DNA of 7,308 nucleotides from Alphaproteobacteria bacterium (GTDB lineage: Bacteria > Pseudomonadota > Alphaproteobacteria > UBA6615), in contig JAQWSA010000078.1 of assembly GCA_029243445.1 (NCBI GenBank), forward strand, positions 1-7,308, in the 5' to 3' direction. Of this stretch, positions 6,147 to 7,308 are shown piece by piece. The position numbers and the translations under genes were made by a program. How positions within the stretch are numbered: position 1 is the first letter of the stretch; each line of letters begins with the position of its first letter. The notes under the pieces were generated by a model. The model ran no database searches, had not been told where the DNA came from, and saw only the letters and a program-made list of their open reading frames with translations.

Positions 6147-7247
6147 ATGAAGATAACAAAAATTCTTCCAGTCATTGCTGACTTACCCTTAGTAAGGCCC
6201 ATAAAAATGTCTGGTGTGGAAATATCTGTATCAGAAAATGTATTTGTTAAAGTAGAAACAGATAATGGATTAATAGGATGGGGTGAAGCGTCATCCTCAC
6301 CCTCAATGACAGGTGAGACTGTAGAAAGCATGATCGCTGCAATTCGCTTTCTTACACCTTTCTTTATTGGTCGTGATCCATCCTCATTTAATCAAAATTT
6401 GGATGAAATGGACTGGAGGATGTATGGCAATAGTAGTGCAAAGACTGTCCTTGAAATGGCTTTCTACGATCTCGCAGGTAAAAACCAAAATAAATCAATT
6501 GCAGAGTTATTAGGAGGAGTAAAACGTAATTCAATGCCCGTGGTCCAAATGCTTGCAACAGGCGAATTAAAGACAGATTTACTCGATGCACAGACTAAAG
6601 CTGATGAAGGTTTTGCTGCAATGAAAATTAAGGTTGGCGGCAAGGTACTCTCGGAAGATATTGAAAGAACCAAGGCTATCAGTGAAAGTTTAAATGGAAA
6701 GATTCAACTATCTGCCGATGCAAACCAAGGATGGTCACTAGACGAAGGTATTGAGTTTGCAAATAACGCTAGTGAATTTCTTGATTTTCTGGAACAACCA
6801 GTGATGGGACGTGATGTAGAAGGAATGGCTAATATTGCTTTACTGTCGTCTTGTTTAATTAGTGCTGATGAAGGGCTTCACAGTTTTGAAGATATTAAAC
6901 GACATCACAGAGAATTAGCCGCTCATGGTGGAAGCTTAAAAACAATAAAACTAGGTGGCATCACGCGCGCTTTTCAAGCAACTGAATTATTTCATGATTT
7001 AGGTATGAACGTTAACTTAGCTGGCAAAACAGCAGAAACCAGTATTGCGAGTGCAGCTATATTACACATAGCTGCAGCAGCAAAAAATTTATTTTGGGGG
7101 GTTAGCCCAACAGCCCCCTATCTCGCTGTTGATGTTGTTTATAACCCTATCGTAATAAAAAATGGCCACGTTCAAGCGCCAGTAGAACCAGGATTAGGAG
7201 TTGTAGTAAATGAGGATGCACTGCAACGCCATGCTAGGTCTATTTAA
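6147..7247 (+). CDS. Mandelate racemase/muconate lactonizing enzyme family protein (MLE subgroup)
   Basis: Enolase-superfamily enzyme of 366 residues. Members abstract a proton alpha to a carboxylate using Mg2+, as epimerases, racemases, cycloisomerases or dehydratases. The N-terminal capping domain (1-125) includes NVFVKVETDNGLIGWGEA. The barrel carries the KxK motif (Lys160, Lys162), metal ligands Asp191 (SADANQGW), Glu216 (FLEQP) and Asp241 (SADEG), and Lys268 (TIKLGG). Lysines on both faces place it in the MLE rather than the mandelate racemase (His/Asp) subgroup. The eighth strand (WGVSPTAPYLAVDVV) lacks the DxD motif of Ala-Glu dipeptide epimerases, so that function is not favoured. Substrate unknown; muconate cycloisomerase, an N-acyl amino acid racemase or a betaine epimerase are possible. 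GGAA upstream is a weak ribosome binding site, about 12 nt from the ATG. A second gene starts 32 nt after its stop, suggesting an operon. Confidence 0.88.
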   Translation: MKITKILPVIADLPLVRPIKMSGVEISVSENVFVKVETDNGLIGWGEASSSPSMTGETVESMIAAIRFLTPFFIGRDPSSFNQNLDEMDWRMYGNSSAKTVLEMAFYDLAGKNQNKSIAELLGGVKRNSMPVVQMLATGELKTDLLDAQTKADEGFAAMKIKVGGKVLSEDIERTKAISESLNGKIQLSADANQGWSLDEGIEFANNASEFLDFLEQPVMGRDVEGMANIALLSSCLISADEGLHSFEDIKRHHRELAAHGGSLKTIKLGGITRAFQATELFHDLGMNVNLAGKTAETSIASAAILHIAAAAKNLFWGVSPTAPYLAVDVVYNPIVIKNGHVQAPVEPGLGVVVNEDALQRHARSI

Positions 7248-7279
7248 TAATTTTATGTAAATTAAAAAGGATTTTTAAG

Positions 7280-7308
7280 ATGGAAATGTTAATCGAAAAT
7301 CGGTTGAC
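7280..7308 (+). CDS. Start of a truncated gene, product unknown
   Basis: An ATG at 7280 opens a frame that is still open at the window end (MEMLIENRL...). AAAAGG lies 9 nt upstream, a reasonable ribosome binding site. The ATG two codons later is a less well spaced alternative. The gap to the enolase-superfamily gene is only 32 nt, so the two are probably co-transcribed, and this product may act on the same substrate. Nine residues are too few to name a family. Confidence 0.55.

Overview
The window looks like chromosomal sequence from an AT-rich bacterium, most probably a marine-type alphaproteobacterium with a reduced GC content. The reasons are a heat-shock sigma factor gene (rpoH) next to a RluD-type pseudouridine synthase gene, a small membrane protein resembling the DUF6476 group beside it, and a low-specificity threonine aldolase. 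From memory this neighbourhood is typical of Alphaproteobacteria, Rhodobacterales-like genomes in particular. That placement is inference, not a measured result.

Layout. Positions 1 to about 261 are an odd segment. It has an open + strand frame with many C- or G-ending codons, and it lies where the conserved C-terminus of a minus-strand lipoprotein gene should be. The lipoprotein (97-597, glycine-zipper / 17 kDa antigen type), rpoH (664-1554) and rluD (1713-2756) are all on the minus strand. A 44-bp divergent gap separates rluD from a + strand pair, a GTG-started small membrane protein (2801-3097) and threonine aldolase (3098-4138), which abut without a gap. A complete tRNA-Glu(CTC) gene follows at 4307-4382. 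The next 418 bp (4383-4800) hold no convincing gene but contain two inverted repeats. A CPA1/NhaP-type Na+/H+ antiporter lies at 4801-6054. An enolase-superfamily enzyme of the muconate-lactonizing subgroup lies at 6147-7247, and 32 bp later another gene begins (7280) and is cut by the window end.

Function. Most of the content is housekeeping: heat-shock transcription, ribosome maturation, amino acid metabolism, translation and ion homeostasis. The last enzyme and the truncated gene after it may form a small catabolic operon whose substrate cannot be named. I see no CRISPR array, transposase, phage gene, toxin-antitoxin pair or defence system, and nothing that amounts to a new biological system. 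The points most worth a second look are the left-edge anomaly with its 16-bp inverted repeat, the AU-only inverted repeat in the rpoH leader, and the structured gap downstream of the tRNA.
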